Source: Rotaria macrura | Lineage: Eukaryota; Rotifera; Eurotatoria; Philodinida; Philodinidae | Length of the DNA stretch: 64,000 nt | Direction: 5' to 3' | Assembly (NCBI GenBank): GCA_900239685.1 | Contig: OENT01000087.1 | Location: 62,001 to 126,000, forward strand | Part shown: positions 11,372-25,343 of the stretch, piece by piece | How the letters are laid out: every line of letters starts with the position of its first letter | Position numbering within the stretch: position 1 is the stretch's first letter | Notes under the pieces: model-generated | What the model was told of the DNA's origin: nothing | Databases searched by the model: none | Seen by the model: the letters and a program-made list of their open reading frames with translations, nothing else | Translations under genes and position numbers: made by a program

Positions 11372-14300
11372 TCGAAAAAACCTATTGAAGAAAAATAAAC
11401 CAGGATCTCAAATTTAATAATTATTACTTTTGTTTTTATTAAAAACAAAAAAAAACAAGACAATACCGCATTAATAAAAATGAAACGAAAAAAACGAACA
11501 TCAATCGCTATTCAATTATTCGAACTATCGTTAAAGATAGAACACAATATGTTATATTTGAAGCAGCGAAGATAAACGTCAAACATATGGATTGATATAC
11601 ATAATGAGAGATTTTACATTAAACATTCATATATTGATAGAATTCACTAGAAATTTTTCTTTAGTCATTTTTCGCGATTGAACAATTATTTCTAGTAAAT
11701 TTTAATGCAAATTGAAATGGATTTTTAAATAAATGATTAGCAAATGCTTCTCTTTTATTTCACTAGAACAATGATGTGGACTATCGACTACTTAAATTTC
11801 TATTAGAAAACACTGCAAGATAATCGGAATTCGTACGCAGACGTCTGCTAATCGATTGTGGCAATCTGCGCGATCTAGAAGCAGTAAACATAGGATAGAT
11901 CTGATTATTGTCTATCGTATATTTGCGTTACTACTCTTTTCTTTATCGGGGATTCATTTCCAGGGTTTTCACATTCTATCCAACTGTTTTTTTTACTTAG
12001 TTTAAAAATACAATAAAATTTTCAACTTCCATTTCACCTTTGTCTATTATGAATCAATTCAACCGTTCATTTTTCTATCGAACGAGAAGTTCAATTTGCT
12101 GCTACATCAATTTTATGCTTGATTTTAAAATGAAATAAGCGTAGCGCAAATGAGTAGGCTTTTTAAATAAGTAGCATGAACTCAAACATTTGACAATTTA
12201 CAAAAATATGTTGAGGTCAAATCACATCTATTGTTATAAATAAAAAAATTACACAAAGATAATGAATCGTTGTTTATACATTTCAGAGCATGCCATTCTC
12301 GTACATGTTTTTTGATATACATCGAATCTGATGGGTTACGTAGAAAACTGATACGAATCTTGAAGTCATTTTTTTCTTAAGAGATGACATCAAACTATTT
12401 AATTCCAAGCAATTAATCAGATTTGACGACAAGATTGCATCCATTATTCTATCTTAAATTTAAACTATAAAACATAGAAATAGAAAATACTCATGTTTAA
12501 TAAGACATTGTGCTTTTCATAGTTTTCGAGCATAAATTTGTCATGAAATCTATGGAACGAATATATTTCATCGATGAATGGATGTTTTTATCTATTGGAT
12601 TTCATAGGTTTTTAATATTCAAATCTCTCGAAAAGTCTAGACTTACTTGAAGAAAGTTCTCGAATTTTTATGTTCATTCAATGATATGTCAGTTTTTCTT
12701 CTAAAGTTTGGAACTAATCTACAATATTTAAACGCGATTTCAATATTGAAATATCAAGGATAATATTGTATTGAATATTTTTCAAGTGATGTTTATTCAC
12801 GGAATGCAAAGCAAAGTTTCCATCAATTTTATACGAGATTTGTCTTACCAAATCAACAGAAAGAATCAATGTCTCACTAAAAATATGAAATTCATGAACC
12901 ATTAGATTAGTGAAAGGATTTCTGTACCGAAGAAAAGAAAAATATTCCTCCGAAGTACTTTTTAATGACCCTAGTCAAATAGAAAGTGTAACTATATGGT
13001 ATTAGATTATATGCACATAGAAAGATATCATTAGAGGCCACACTAGAAGCGAATCAGAATTAGCTTAGTTCACTTGAAACTTGATTAGTTCATTCTATAG
13101 AGTTTAGTGACTTTTTATGTTCAACATATTTCTCTTATCCAATTGACCTCATGTCTGAAATGGCAGGGCGATTCTTTTTTGATTGATTATATTCCTAAAT
13201 TTAGATCGTCTTCTCTGTAGGTCAACCCGATCAACATATCGTTTTCTTTAAACTATTTGAAATAGAGGTGACGTATAGGATAATATACTAAGTCAATTTT
13301 TCATGGTCTACCGTTTCATATGATATTCCTCGTTTATAAATAGTTACGTCGTGTATAAACGGTTTATCATTGATATTGTTTTCTTTCATAAAACTAATCT
13401 CTTGAATAGATAACGAAATTTATATGCGCAAAAAGTATTAGGTGTACTGATGCTTGAACATTTGAACAATCCGATAACTACGAAAATTCTAATGTTGAAT
13501 TTATTTTTCAATACTATTTTAAGAAAATAGTATAGACCTTGCTTGATTTCAAATAAAAATAAAATTCCATTCAAATTCAAGGAGCTAGAAAATTATTTAG
13601 ACGTTTTTGTGAATGAAGAATACATAAGAGACCATAGTGATAAATAATAGAACACGTGCAACTAGGAAGTATTCATCATGCAGAACGAACAAAATTTGCG
13701 TCGATCATAAAAACGACTACTATTTATGGATTTGGTGATATTTTGTCGGGTGTCATCTTGTATTGTTTATTAAGAATAATAATGGCATCTGCACAATAAT
13801 CATAGTAGTTTCATAGTTTGTATGCAACAATACAGAGTTGACATATTAAAATAGAACAATGTGTAATGAAGATTCTATCGATCTATTTGAGTAACGATAT
13901 TAGTCTCTTTTTTTCAAAATTATAATTTGTATTTAGAGAGAAAGATTTCTTCGTTGTTCATAGATTCATTCGTTAATGCAACTATAATAACATTATGTAT
14001 TACTTAGGATTGATCTAGCTGCTTAGCACAAACACGTTCGTATGTGTTTCAATGAAATACTTCTGACTAAGGTCATCTTGATGCGAGAAAGGATGTTAAG
14101 TTTTCTATAATTATCTTTGAATATAAAAGAAAAAGTATCTTTTTTTTAAATATTCTTGTCTCTCATGAAACAGAAAAATGTCACGACTGTTCTGAGTTGA
14201 TATGATGATGCTTGTGCCTGTCTTTTTTAATAAAAGCAATGTCTTCATTCGAAGAGTGATAGATATCAGAATGATTGTTTAATAAAATATGTATTCATTG

Positions 14301-14997
14301 ACAATAGGAACGCTTGCATAGCTTTCAATTAGATATTCTATGCATCAAATGATTAACGACATTGTTATTATGCAGTAAACATTTTCAAATATTACTTGAA
14401 AGTATATTCAATCATGATACTGACTCAATTCTACGATTTAATAACTTTGACATATCATGAGAATAACTCATTTTTACTGTTTAACTTGAATAATTTTTCG
14501 AATATCAATTGGTCACAACTGAGCAATGTTGTTCATTTTTCTGTAATTTGAATAAAATTCATGGGTAAGCTTTGTGAATTTGATTCATGAGAGTACATCT
14601 AGGTGATGAGTTGTTTCTTTGAAAAAGATTGAATTAAAATTTCTGTAGAAGATGGCAATTCTTAATCAGACAGTTTTGTAATAGAAGTCACTGATATGAT
14701 TTGAACATGGACTTGTCTGTAAGCTGTGAGTTTAAGTTTTAATCAACGTAGAAAGAAGTTTTGATTAAGATTTTCCTATATTTAAAACAGGTGGCTTAAT
14801 ATTCATTTGAGGGTATAAAATTTCCAGAGTCGGATTTACGCAGAGAAAGAGAAGTTTGCCATCAGCAAACGTATATCAATAGTCTACGTCTCAAGACTGT
14901 TTTCTTTACTGTTGATAGTTGTAAATCAATGCTCTGAAAAAATCGATTGATATATGTATATGTATCCGATGTTTAGTTTCGTATGACGATGATAATC
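11372..14997. other. Gene-free AT-rich region
   Basis: No supported gene. Frames are short and of chance length. Confidence 0.45.
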
Positions 14998-15040
14998 AAG
15001 TCGGCTGATTGCACGAAGTGCAAGCAGGTAGAGCCGACTT
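14998..15040. repeat. Nested hairpin
   Basis: AAGTCGGCT at 14998-15006 pairs with AGCCGACTT at 15032-15040, enclosing a second perfect hairpin TTGCAC-GAA-GTGCAA at 15009-15023. GC content is above that of its surroundings. It could be a structured RNA or a small palindromic element; nothing else supports either. Confidence 0.5.
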
Positions 15041-17634
15041 ACTGTTATCGAGTATGTTAGTTTCCATGGTAAATTGTTCTTCTTCGTTTTCTTCCATCTT
15101 CTCTTTCGAGACGCATCAATCATGATTCAAGCCAGCTACTTCTTCTCAGTATTTGAATAACATTCTCAGAGGGTAAGCGAAACTGGTCATGATCGTGAGA
15201 ACCTGACGACAGCACATCTGAAATACGTTTTTCTAAAATTCGACAACAGTTAGGAAATATAAGATATGCGGAAAACAATAACCAACAGCTAATAGTTTCT
15301 TGATATAGCAATTGTTGATTGTAATTCAATATCTCTCGCTTGTCAGTTGAATCATGATCGCTGAATGCTGCTGAAATTCATTAGGATATTTTTGATGAGA
15401 GTATAAGAGTTTGAAATAGTAGATATCATAGAGAGTCGTATTCTAATGTCTTTCAAGTTAATGCACCCAGCCGAAAATTCATCAGAGCGTATAGCCCTGA
15501 AAGATAGTCTAGTTTCTGATAAATTGTTCTCAAGTCAAGTTAATTATGAATAGAAGAAGAAAAGTATCAGTTCAACAGGCAGTATAAATGAAAAGTTACT
15601 TATATACTGTTGTTGAGACTGACGATTTATGAAACTCATTTGACAACAGCTACGTGATCCTATTTTCTTATTAAATATATATGAGTTTTATTTTCAAAAT
15701 CTTCAATAGCATAAATTTGACATTCAAGATTTTTTCCTACTTGATTCCTTAGAATTGAACTGGGGATGTTTACAAATGAGAAGACACATGATTCTGAGTG
15801 CAGAATAAAGAAATTCAATAAACATTGTTCGCTTGCCAGATAAATACCGATACTGTGACTATAGCTGGTAATAGACATTATATGCAAGTTCGGAACAAGT
15901 GAATCATATCAAACTAAGTTGTTTCTTTTTTGTTCTATTAAATTTAGCTGTAGTGAATTTTTCAATTGAACGTACAACATTCATATGAAAAGAACGGGTA
16001 GTCACGCGGCACGTCATCCTCGAATACGAATGACTTGATTGGTAATAGTTTGACTAGATTATTCCAAATCAATGAGCTATAAACTGTTATAAGTAGATAG
16101 ATGACAATTCGAAAAGATATGAGTTGTTAATTTGCTTGTATCTTTTGTGTTGTCTTGCTTTATTCTTCGTACGTAATTTTCTTCTTTCTCTATGAATGCA
16201 TCAATGATTCAGTTCGCATATTTTTAATCAACAATTTCTGAATCATTTTTCTCCGTCTCTTTTCACAGCATAGTTCCTGTTAAACACATTCACCAGTATG
16301 AAGAAATGATTAGTGTGGATATTATCTCATCAACCTAGATTTCTTTTTATACTCTTACATGTTCAATATGAAAAGTTCCACCCTATTAAATGTTACTAAA
16401 AGCTTTTCCATTCATTCGACGACGGATATCTATCTATCTTTTTCTCTCTCTACATATATATATATAAAGACTCACTACTAATTTATTTCTTTTCTGAGGG
16501 TCAAAAGAAATTTGAGAAGAGTAGTTATCTATCGATCAGATTTCGATCGCAATCATCTGATATTACTTGAACTGTTTGAAACCATTTGATTAAAAGTAAA
16601 CTAAGAGCATTGAACTAAGTAGAATCATATCAATTCTAGATCCTAGCAGACATAGTTTTTCCTCCAATTTAATGATAATTATACAATATTCATTTCTTTT
16701 TGATTATCACCTATCATTTATTCTAGATTCAGTTCTCTTATCAGACATTGTTAATAAGTCAGTTGCTTTTTAGGCGACTAAGGATCATAAAGTCTAGTGC
16801 ATCTTCCTAATCATTTCTTTTCTATAGTTTATGCATTCTTCGTTCTCAATACTTTCCACACCATTAAAAATTGAACCTTAATATATTACAATATCTATTT
16901 GTTATTTAAAATCAACATGTTTTTACTTTGTAGATAAGCTGGTTTTCTTCTGTGCTGGAACAATTGATGTAATTACTTTAGAAACCAATTGAGTTTGCAC
17001 TATGCACTTTCTTCTATTATTATCACTATACATCTTTTATTTGTTAACCAATTATATTTATCAAGAAAGCAGAACGCACGCTATTGCTTTTGGCATACTT
17101 ATATTATATGTCGAATGCAGTTTGAAACGAGTATAATGTATTAGGAAGAAAAGTGACAATTTTTTAAAACCACCATGCGTCGGAAATGTTGAGACCCCTC
17201 CATCTTTTGCACTTATCTCGGCTTATGAAAATGAGACAGTATTGAATTATTTTTAATTAATGTTCGGTCAAAAGTTCAACAAAAGCTTTATGTAACAGAT
17301 CATATAGTGAATCAGGAAACTCTTCGGAATATTTTTAATATTACGTAATAGTAAAGTATCGTGTAGGTTCCTCACATTAAATACACAAACGATTAGAGAA
17401 AGTAAAAAGAAATACAGTTATACATTCCCTTCGAGCTTTTCATATTCAAGATTTTATAATTTACATAAACCAAGATCTATGCGCAATGAAAATGCATAAA
17501 ACATTATAAACACTCTGGAGTAACAAGTTACCTGTCATATTTTTGTTCCTTCACAGATCTTTCCCCTTTTAAATTCCATTACATGTTAAATGTAAATATG
17601 CTAATCGAGGCAGTGTGCTACATACTTCTTGCCC
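15041..17634. other. Region without a supportable gene; possible decayed minus-strand coding
   Basis: Three consecutive minus-strand open stretches (about 15660-15887, 15369-15545 and 15120-15329) read like protein but lie in shifting frames and match no family I know. They may be remnants of one dead gene or chance. Nothing is seen in the rest. Confidence 0.3.
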
Positions 17635-18008
17635 AAGCAGAAAACAGTTAAGATATACGCGTTTAAATGTGCGTAATGGGAATTTGGATTGAGAATCATT
17701 GACGCTAGTTAATAAAATGCAATAAGTGCGTTTTTTTGGAAAATTTTCACTTTCAGCGTGAAAACGTTCAAGCAATTCAACACTTTTAGGGATTAAACGC
17801 ATTGTTTGTAAATTTCGAACTAATTTTGGGATAAAAGTATGTTTAAAAGCTAAGTTTTTTTATTTTTTCGCGTTTGTACACTCTGAGAGTGAAAATTTTC
17901 CACGAAATATGCGCTTATTACTTCTTATTAATGAACGTGAATGGAGTACAATCTCGGTTCCCGTTTGGTGCATTTGATAGCGTTTTGACAAACTTTTGTG
18001 TGCTTCCG
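17635..18008. repeat. Old inverted repeat with protein-like arms
   Basis: The left arm (about 17635-17760, read on minus) and right arm (about 17879-18008, read on plus) align by eye over about 130 bp, roughly two-thirds identical, around a 118-bp spacer. The best block is GTGAAAATTTTCCA in both. Translated in equivalent frames the arms still resemble each other (QSKFPLRTFKR versus QSRFPFGAFDS), suggesting they descend from a coding or multi-copy sequence. No function is recognised. Confidence 0.6.
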
Positions 18009-21000
18009 TGGTTATGTATAATAAAAAAAATAACGGAAAGAAGTATAGTAATAAAAATAGAAGAAAGCAAATAGAAAAAAATCTATTGCATTCCGCAGTA
18101 ATTTAAAGTTTAGCATGAGTAATAATCAGTTGAATAATAAACGTATGTTTAAATAAATACATGAGTACGAAAAAGAATCGAAAGATTTCGTCTTGTTTAA
18201 ATGCTTTCATTGATGTTGAAAGCTTTCGTTAGTTACGCATTTCTTTCTATAACTATTTAATCATCTCAATTGATTATCCAAGATTAAGTATCTATTTAAA
18301 TAGCCATAGCTATTTAAAACTTTCAATAGCTACTTATTCTTTTCCATAGCTACTCAACTGTTTCTAGTGATTATGAAAGATTGAATGGCTGTAACTATAG
18401 CGGCTGTTTATTTAAGGTTTTGCATGGCTTTTTGAAAATGAATCGATTTTCTATTTGTGTTTGTAGCTATTTCATACAAACTTCGAAAAGTGTAGAATCT
18501 AGTTTGATTCTGTTTTTGTTGCTGATTCATAACATTATTCGATGATCTATCCTTCTTACGAGAAAGAAAGAAAGCATTCGTATGATTTGTTGTAGAAGAA
18601 TGGTTTTTTTTCTGAAATTAGGGAGGGTAAAACGAACTTGCTGGATGCAGAAAAATATTTATTTTAGTACGTTGAATTAGTAGCAAAATTGAATGGAATT
18701 TTTTTAAGAAGAGAAGTACAAAATGAGGTTGGATTGTAGGCATTGGAACGAGGAAATATGTTTATTGTGAAGGAGTTGATTTTTTATGAAAATAATTGTG
18801 TGCGATGAGTCATGACAGAATTTGTTTAATAGGTGTACGATTTGAGGAGCTACGATTCGGAGTGTAATCTTGTTGCATGTGTTTCGACAGCTAGTTTTTT
18901 GTCCTTTTTTCAATATTTGACCAAAGAATATTGTACTTATTAAGTAGACAAACTGTTTTTGAATTAAAATTATTTGCCGCTTTGACATTTGAATTGTCCA
19001 CATCAAGGTTATAAGAAATCCATATCCGTTCATCTGCAGTTTCGGCTAGTGATAAAAATAGAAGTTTGTGAAAAACATATCGAAAACAGTATTATTATAG
19101 TACAGAGCTTTTCGTGTTTGCATATGAATGCTATTGAAAGTGTGTGTTAATCTAATCTTCATTTAGTTGTTTATATAAATGCTGCTAAAAAATGAGTTAA
19201 ATCTTTAAAACTCTGTTTACCCTGGATGGTTCAATTTTTAATACGTTTTAATCATGCTGTTATTGATACTATGTGATGAGCTTTTATCGAGTGAAACCAA
19301 TGATAACCAGAATAATTGATTCCAATCAATTGTTATCACTTCTCGTTTAGCTCATATTATTCTTTCTTCTCTCCGTAAGTCGACAATACAGAATGTCCAA
19401 TGCTGAATAATAAGATGTACATACGGCAACGGTTGTTCTAATCTTGCAATCTTTATTATGCCTAGGCGAAGGATTCGATAAGGCAACTTTGATATCTATT
19501 ATTCAAATTAAACCACCACACAGACGTTTTCGAGAATCAGCCTTACAGGGTTCACAGTATCAGAAATTTTCATGTCACTTGAATAATTATTTTGATGAGA
19601 ACTGTGTTATGTTTTTCTATGAGACAATAGTTAATTGGTATCCGACTAGAAAAAGTCAGTTTTGAAATTAGATAATGCTCATTTGATAAGATTTCCCAAA
19701 ATAAAATTTCTATTAACATCATAATTCTTAATCGTATTTGAATAAAAATGAGTACACTTTGATAACAAGTGTCACTGTCAAACAGTGAGTAGATTTTTTA
19801 TTGATCTATAATCATGCTTTATAGTTAAGAAATATACTTCACGAACAATCCAATCGACTATCAATATGAAGCTAACCTAATAGATCTTTGTTTAAAAATA
19901 CTTGCTTTTAGATTTCTTGTTATTTCTCTTCGTATACTCAGAACATTTGCTATTAATATACTCATATTCAGATACTTTACTTATAAAAAGTACTTTGTCA
20001 TAAACGAGTAATATTCTTGAATGAATTACGTCGAATAACTATCATCCTAACTCTTCTATTGTGTGAAATCATTGAAATAGTTTTTCTTCTTATTCATGTT
20101 ATTACATAAAGTGGAGTGCAAAAACAAATTGCCGATGCGAGTATGCTTTTTCTCTAGTCATATCTGTTAAGCATACGAATGGATTCTTTTGAAGCCTTCC
20201 TCAACAGTTCAGGGGATGGTGCAGAATGCAATATAAGAGAAACTTCTTCAAAAGTATCATTCTGTTAGCCCATAGGCATAATGATTTGAATATTAATTGC
20301 TTTTTTTATATATTGAATGGTCATCTTATACTACCTGAACTGGGACAATAGGTGAACTATGGAAATCGTCTTGTTATCGAAATATTTTGCTAATAGTATT
20401 GAATAAAATGTAGATGAGCTTCAAAGACAAGTGATCTTAGAAATAAATAGATGATCACGATATACACATTTCTTCTTACAAATGGTACCGCACTCTGAAT
20501 ATCTCACTTTCTCGATAATGACTGATAGGATTGACTTGACATTTTGAAAGCAGATAGGATTTCGCTAGTAGATGTCATTTTTTGAGTAAATAATTCTCAG
20601 AATTAGACTTCAGGCCCAAATAGGATTCATACTGTGAGAATCTGGTGCATTGCTTGTTTCTGTCTTGAAAATTTAGGACAGCATTATATAGAGCTGAAAC
20701 AACAGCTACCAAATCTTGATCCGAAATGAGACGCATGGCAACTCATACTTTAACCAAAATGCATCTTTTATGCTTTGACAGAATCCATAAGCATAGGCAA
20801 AATAAGTCTAATTTCTTTTCAATAAACTGATGAGGACATGATATTTTCTTGTTCGTTACTAGAAGGAAACTACAACGAGTTATTCATTAATATATTTATA
20901 TTCTCCGTGGTATGCACACTTTTTACAAAAAAAAAAGAAAAACTTTCGGTATTCGTCGTGCTCAGAGGGATAGATTTAACAAATATTAACAGTAACTTTT

Positions 21001-21871
21001 TTGCACTCCATTGTATTTCAGTTCTCAATTTCATTGATTATTAACGTTAAAATAAATTCATTGACTTCATATTTCCTTCGAGTCACTCGATTCAGAGAGT
21101 TTCTGTAGTATTCTATCTGCGCCGAGTTTTATTAGCACTTGGGAAACATAGATTGAATTGATAATTACCATTGTTATACGTATTTAAATCCTGATCATTT
21201 TCGTTCGGTAAAATTGATTATTTAGCAATATTTTACATGAATGGATAAGTTCATAGAATACATCGAATATGTACTACTGCTGTTCATTGAATGAAAAGAT
21301 TTCTCAGTTGCCATAAGAAATAGCGTGGTACTTGATAATTAAAGATAATGATGTAAAATGAACATTATAGCATCATATGACGACGGCGATTATTATTAAT
21401 TTTATTAGTTCGTCTGTAATAAAATCTTGCATTCTTTTTTCATACGTGTACGTGACTTTTACCTTGATTGTTGTTCTTATAGAAAAACAATTACTATCCC
21501 GATGGGTCACATCGTAGTTTTTGAATTTTATGAGAAAATTTCCACCAGTAAAAATATGTTGGATACAAGACGCAGTACTTTTCTACGTTTAAGATATCTG
21601 ACAAATTCCTGTTAGCAATTGTCAGAGTTGACAGAATTCATCTTAGAAGAAAAGTTCTAATGTCAGATTCAACTTGAATATTCGTCATTCTATTTTGAAC
21701 TACTTCTTATCAGATGAACATCCTCATCATCACGACTGCTTTTGTGTTAAATTTTTATGCGAAACAAAGAAGAACAAAAAGCATCCATTAATTGACATAG
21801 AAACATTTTTATTTATTTTATTTTTCAATTCAGTATCAACCTCCTTCTATTTAGATAATAGTGTAAAATAA
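18009..21871. other. Gene-free region with weak coding remnants
   Basis: 18290-18360 contains imperfect repeats of the type CATAGCTATTTAAA. On the minus strand a 66-codon open stretch (18891-19091) and a continuation after a stop look protein-like but match nothing I recognise; they may be a dead gene. I see no other feature. Confidence 0.35.
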
Positions 21872-22722
21872 ATGTCAACTGAATTACCAGTCTATTTATT
21901 AGATCCCAATGCTGTTCTTAAAGGGTGTCCAACTGATACTAAATGGAGAAATTCTCTACCTAACTATGATAAAGTAAACAGACTTTTTGAAAATCATAAA
22001 TCAAAAAGTCATACAATTGGTTCACTTGAATTTGTCGTTCAAAATCTTGTGAAAAATTGGGAAAAAGGTTAGTTAAACCTATAGTCTATGTTTCAAATGC
22101 TTCTTATATAGATTTGATTTGAAATTCATTTTTAGAAGCAAGTCATAAAACGGATCCTCGTCAATGGCTAACAATCGACTTGAATAATTATCGTTTTTCT
22201 TGTAATGGTCAACAAAAATATAACGCATATGAAACAATTAAAGCGGGAACATACAATTTATTGATTGGTCAAACAAATTATTATGATTCTAATTTAATAT
22301 CATTCGAAGAATCTCATCTAATATTTAAGCGATGTCTAGGAGAAGGTTTCGCTTGGGAAGTTCTCGAAGTTTATTCAGGTCCACCATCAGTCACATTTAC
22401 ATGGAGACATTTCGGTAGAATGACTGATTATTTATCTTGTCCTGGTTTATCAGGTATGACTTACAAAGCTGATCCGACAAATAAAATGGTTAAACTTTAT
22501 GGAATGTGTCAAGCTTCCGTTAATGACAAATATCAAATTCAAGATTTACAAATTTTCTATGATCCAAATCAATTGTTTGCACAATTAACGGAAATTTCTC
22601 CGTTTGCTCCGTTTGCTCGATTGAATTTTGAACGGCCTACACAACTTAAACTGACGAATCAAAATGGTAATATCAACACAAAGAAAGAACCACAAAAATC
22701 GACTCTATGCACTATTTTGTAG
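21872..22722 (+). CDS. Pathogen-related protein-like, SnoaL/NTF2-like fold, C-terminal CaaL box
   Basis: Two exons (21872-22067 and 22136-22722; 68-bp intron, phase 1) encode 260 aa. The series WRNSLPNYDKVNRLFE, GSLEFVVQNLVKNWE, EASHKTDP, IKAGTYNLLIG, FAWEVLEVYSGPP, TFTWRHFGRM, MVKLYGM and IQDLQIFYDPNQLF matches the whole length of the plant/fungal family called pathogen-related protein, which has a SnoaL-like alpha+beta barrel. The biochemical activity of that family is not established. The protein has no signal peptide. It ends in CTIL, a CaaX box of the geranylgeranyl type (final Leu), which would attach it to membranes; as far as I recall this is not usual in the family. A plant/fungal family in an animal gene suggests horizontal transfer, although the intron shows full domestication. 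AATAAA at 22729. Confidence 0.85.
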
Positions 22723-23589
22723 CATGAAAATAAAACTCAATGAACTATATCTTTGTAAAAAGAAAAAAATTCAAACCGTATACTGTACTCAATTTTAACA
22801 TGATTTTATTTTACATTCAATTGCCTTTCTTAATGATTTTGAATGAAGAAAATTTCAAGATGATAAGAAATAATTGCGATCAAAACCCCGTCTGAAATTA
22901 TAGTGATTATTTATTGAAAATTGACAGCTTCTGATAGAACGATTCGATTATCGAATAAGACAAATCAAAAGTGGAAGAATCATGCACAACGTTTTTCTAT
23001 AGCTAGATTGCATCTCGTCGAAATCTACATGCTTTCACCGGTTATAAGTTATAATCATATGTGACCATTAGGACGAAACTGACAAAAGATTCATTTTTTA
23101 TTTCATAAATTCGAAGTGATCATTGTCCCAAACAATTCGGAATAATATATTTGCGTATGACTTCTAGATCTATACACTTGAGGATTTTAGCATTCTTAGA
23201 GCACAATTACATCAATTTGAGTTAAATTTTTATGGCAACCTTAATTATACAATTAAAAAGTTCTGGTTAGGAAATAACGATATAAAAGATGCATTTATGC
23301 ATGCTAAACGATTCGACTGGCAAAGTGTTTTTTATACATGACAATCATTCTAGACTCATGTCAATAGTTTATTCTTAGCCGCTCATTAGGAAAATAAATT
23401 TATTGTTCTATGCATAGAATTAAATAGATAGATGCATTTCTTCAAAGTAAACTTAAAGTCATACTATTTGATATCTTCGTGTATATCTTAGAAGTTTCAA
23501 AAATTACATGCAATATGAATGCACAAGAAGCGTAGTAAGATTCAATCACATTGTCAAACGTGCTTGAGATAGCAATACAGGTTATTGCA
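22723..23589. other. Gene-free spacer
   Basis: 3' flank of the pathogen-related gene including its poly(A) signal, then AT-rich sequence with no supported feature. Confidence 0.5.
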
Positions 23590-24480
23590 AAAGTTTTGTG
23601 ACATTCTTCGTTTTGTTCGTATCTCTTTGCAGGAACATGACAACACGTCGGCCTTTCTTTCAAAAGATGCGCGCTCAAATTCTCTACAAACTTCTATTTG
23701 TGTTATTTTAGAGTAATAGAATAGAGCGTAACTTTTAGGCTACATAGTATGATTATATTAAATGACCCTATGTATTTCTCACACATTGTTTAGTAATTCA
23801 TTCGTTTCGTGGAAGTCAATATTCAATTCTTGAAACATTTTATAATATACAACTCTTGAAATCCTCTGTTGATTGTTTACAAATATGTGGTTTCTTATGT
23901 TTACTCCTTCCTTCAGACCGTACGGTCGTATTTTCGTGATTTTCATCTCTAATTTCTCTGTTTCAAACGAAGCATTTTAAAAATGCCACTTATTACGAAA
24001 TCTTTTTTTTTACGGTATTTGGTAAAAGATTATTTTTTCTTTTTTTCGTGCAGTACAAATAACGCATGAGAAACAATTCTACTGAATGAAGACTTTGAAC
24101 AACCTGAAGAAGGTCATTTTTGTTGTAGCAGTTCACGCAGATGATAGCTTTTAGAAAAATATAGACGAGATCAAACACTTACAAATAATCCTAAAAGAAC
24201 ATTCCGCATATATTCCCATTACAGTGGGAGAGCCTCTTATATATCTGTTTTAAATGCGGAAAAAAACGTTGGAATAAAAGAAAAAGCTGTGTGGGAAATA
24301 GGATCATTTCATATAATCATACTATGCAACTTAAAACTTAAGTTCAATTCTGTTTTTCTAAAATAACACAAGTACAAGTTTGTAGAGAATTCGAGCGCGC
24401 ATCTTTTGAAAGAAAGGCTGACGTGTTGTCATGTTCCTGCAAAGAGATACGTGCAAAACGGAGAATGTCGCAAAACGTTT
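23590..24480. mobile_element. Element with about 122-bp terminal inverted repeats, no coding
   Basis: The left arm (about 23590-23711) and right arm (about 24358-24480) are inverted copies, around 93% identical by my alignment, with a long exact block around CTTTGCAGGAACATGACAAC. The outer ends are AAGTTTTGTGACATTC and GAATGTCGCAAAACGTT. The 650-bp interior has no transposase-like frame. This fits a foldback or MITE-type element. I could not identify a target-site duplication. Confidence 0.7.
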
Positions 24481-25343
24481 ACAACATCAGGTCATCAATC
24501 ATTGTACTGCATCGAAATTTCAATAATAAAAAGGTTATAGTAAATAAGAAAATCGGCTAGTACGAATCATTACGTCTTTTTATTTTCAATAGCACTTGAT
24601 TTCTGACTAAATGAGAACAATTGCATGATGAAGAAAACATAATTTCAATCAAAGCAAAAGGAAGACGCATTTTTAATACCACCTACAATTTCTTTCTCAA
24701 ATTACGCATAGCTATATGAGCAACGAAGATAAAGTTATTTCTCTATAAACTAAGTGCAAACGTAACACAGATAGATTACTAATGCGCAAATGATCGAACA
24801 TAAAAAGGAGCATTATATTGCCTATTAACATTCAATACATGATTGAAGTTTTTTCTGCATCACTCTTCTTTGATAGTAATTCTCTTCGTTATAAAAGTTA
24901 TTTCACATATTGCACACCAAGCACTAGAGGAACGTTCATTCTTGTTCTTGATATCATCACAGACAGCATTTTCATTGAAATACATTCATCCTTCTTCACA
25001 TCTAACAATTTTCATCTGCAGCATTAATTTGAAAATGTCAAGAATAATATATCAATAGGAATGGTGTTTTTGAACACAGACAAATAGTATTGCAACATTA
25101 GAATTATGTAAACGTATCAGTTATCCATAAATCAAATGTACTACTGAAACAAGAAAAAAATTGCATTAGTTGCTAAAGTTAACCACACTATTAAAATCTT
25201 TGTAAAGAAACATAGCGAATATAACTGTTAATTTATGAATAAAGAAAACTCGCATTTTCATCAAACGGAAATGAGCCAGCATTCAGAGAAAATAAGATCT
25301 AACTGATGAAATGAGTTCATCAAGTTGTTACTATTGTTTTCCA
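24481..25343. other. Spacer between two inverted-repeat structures
   Basis: AT-rich. Two overlapping frames near 24818-25058 are of chance length. No gene supported. Confidence 0.5.

Noticed and set aside
18704..19033. 109-codon minus frame starting with ATG
   Set aside because: An overlapping minus frame (18891-19091) reads more like protein, and neither matches a family; kept only as a possible remnant.
20112..21010. 13-bp inverted repeat TGGAGTGCAAAAA flanking about 900 bp
   Set aside because: Too short to exceed chance, no target duplication and no coding inside.
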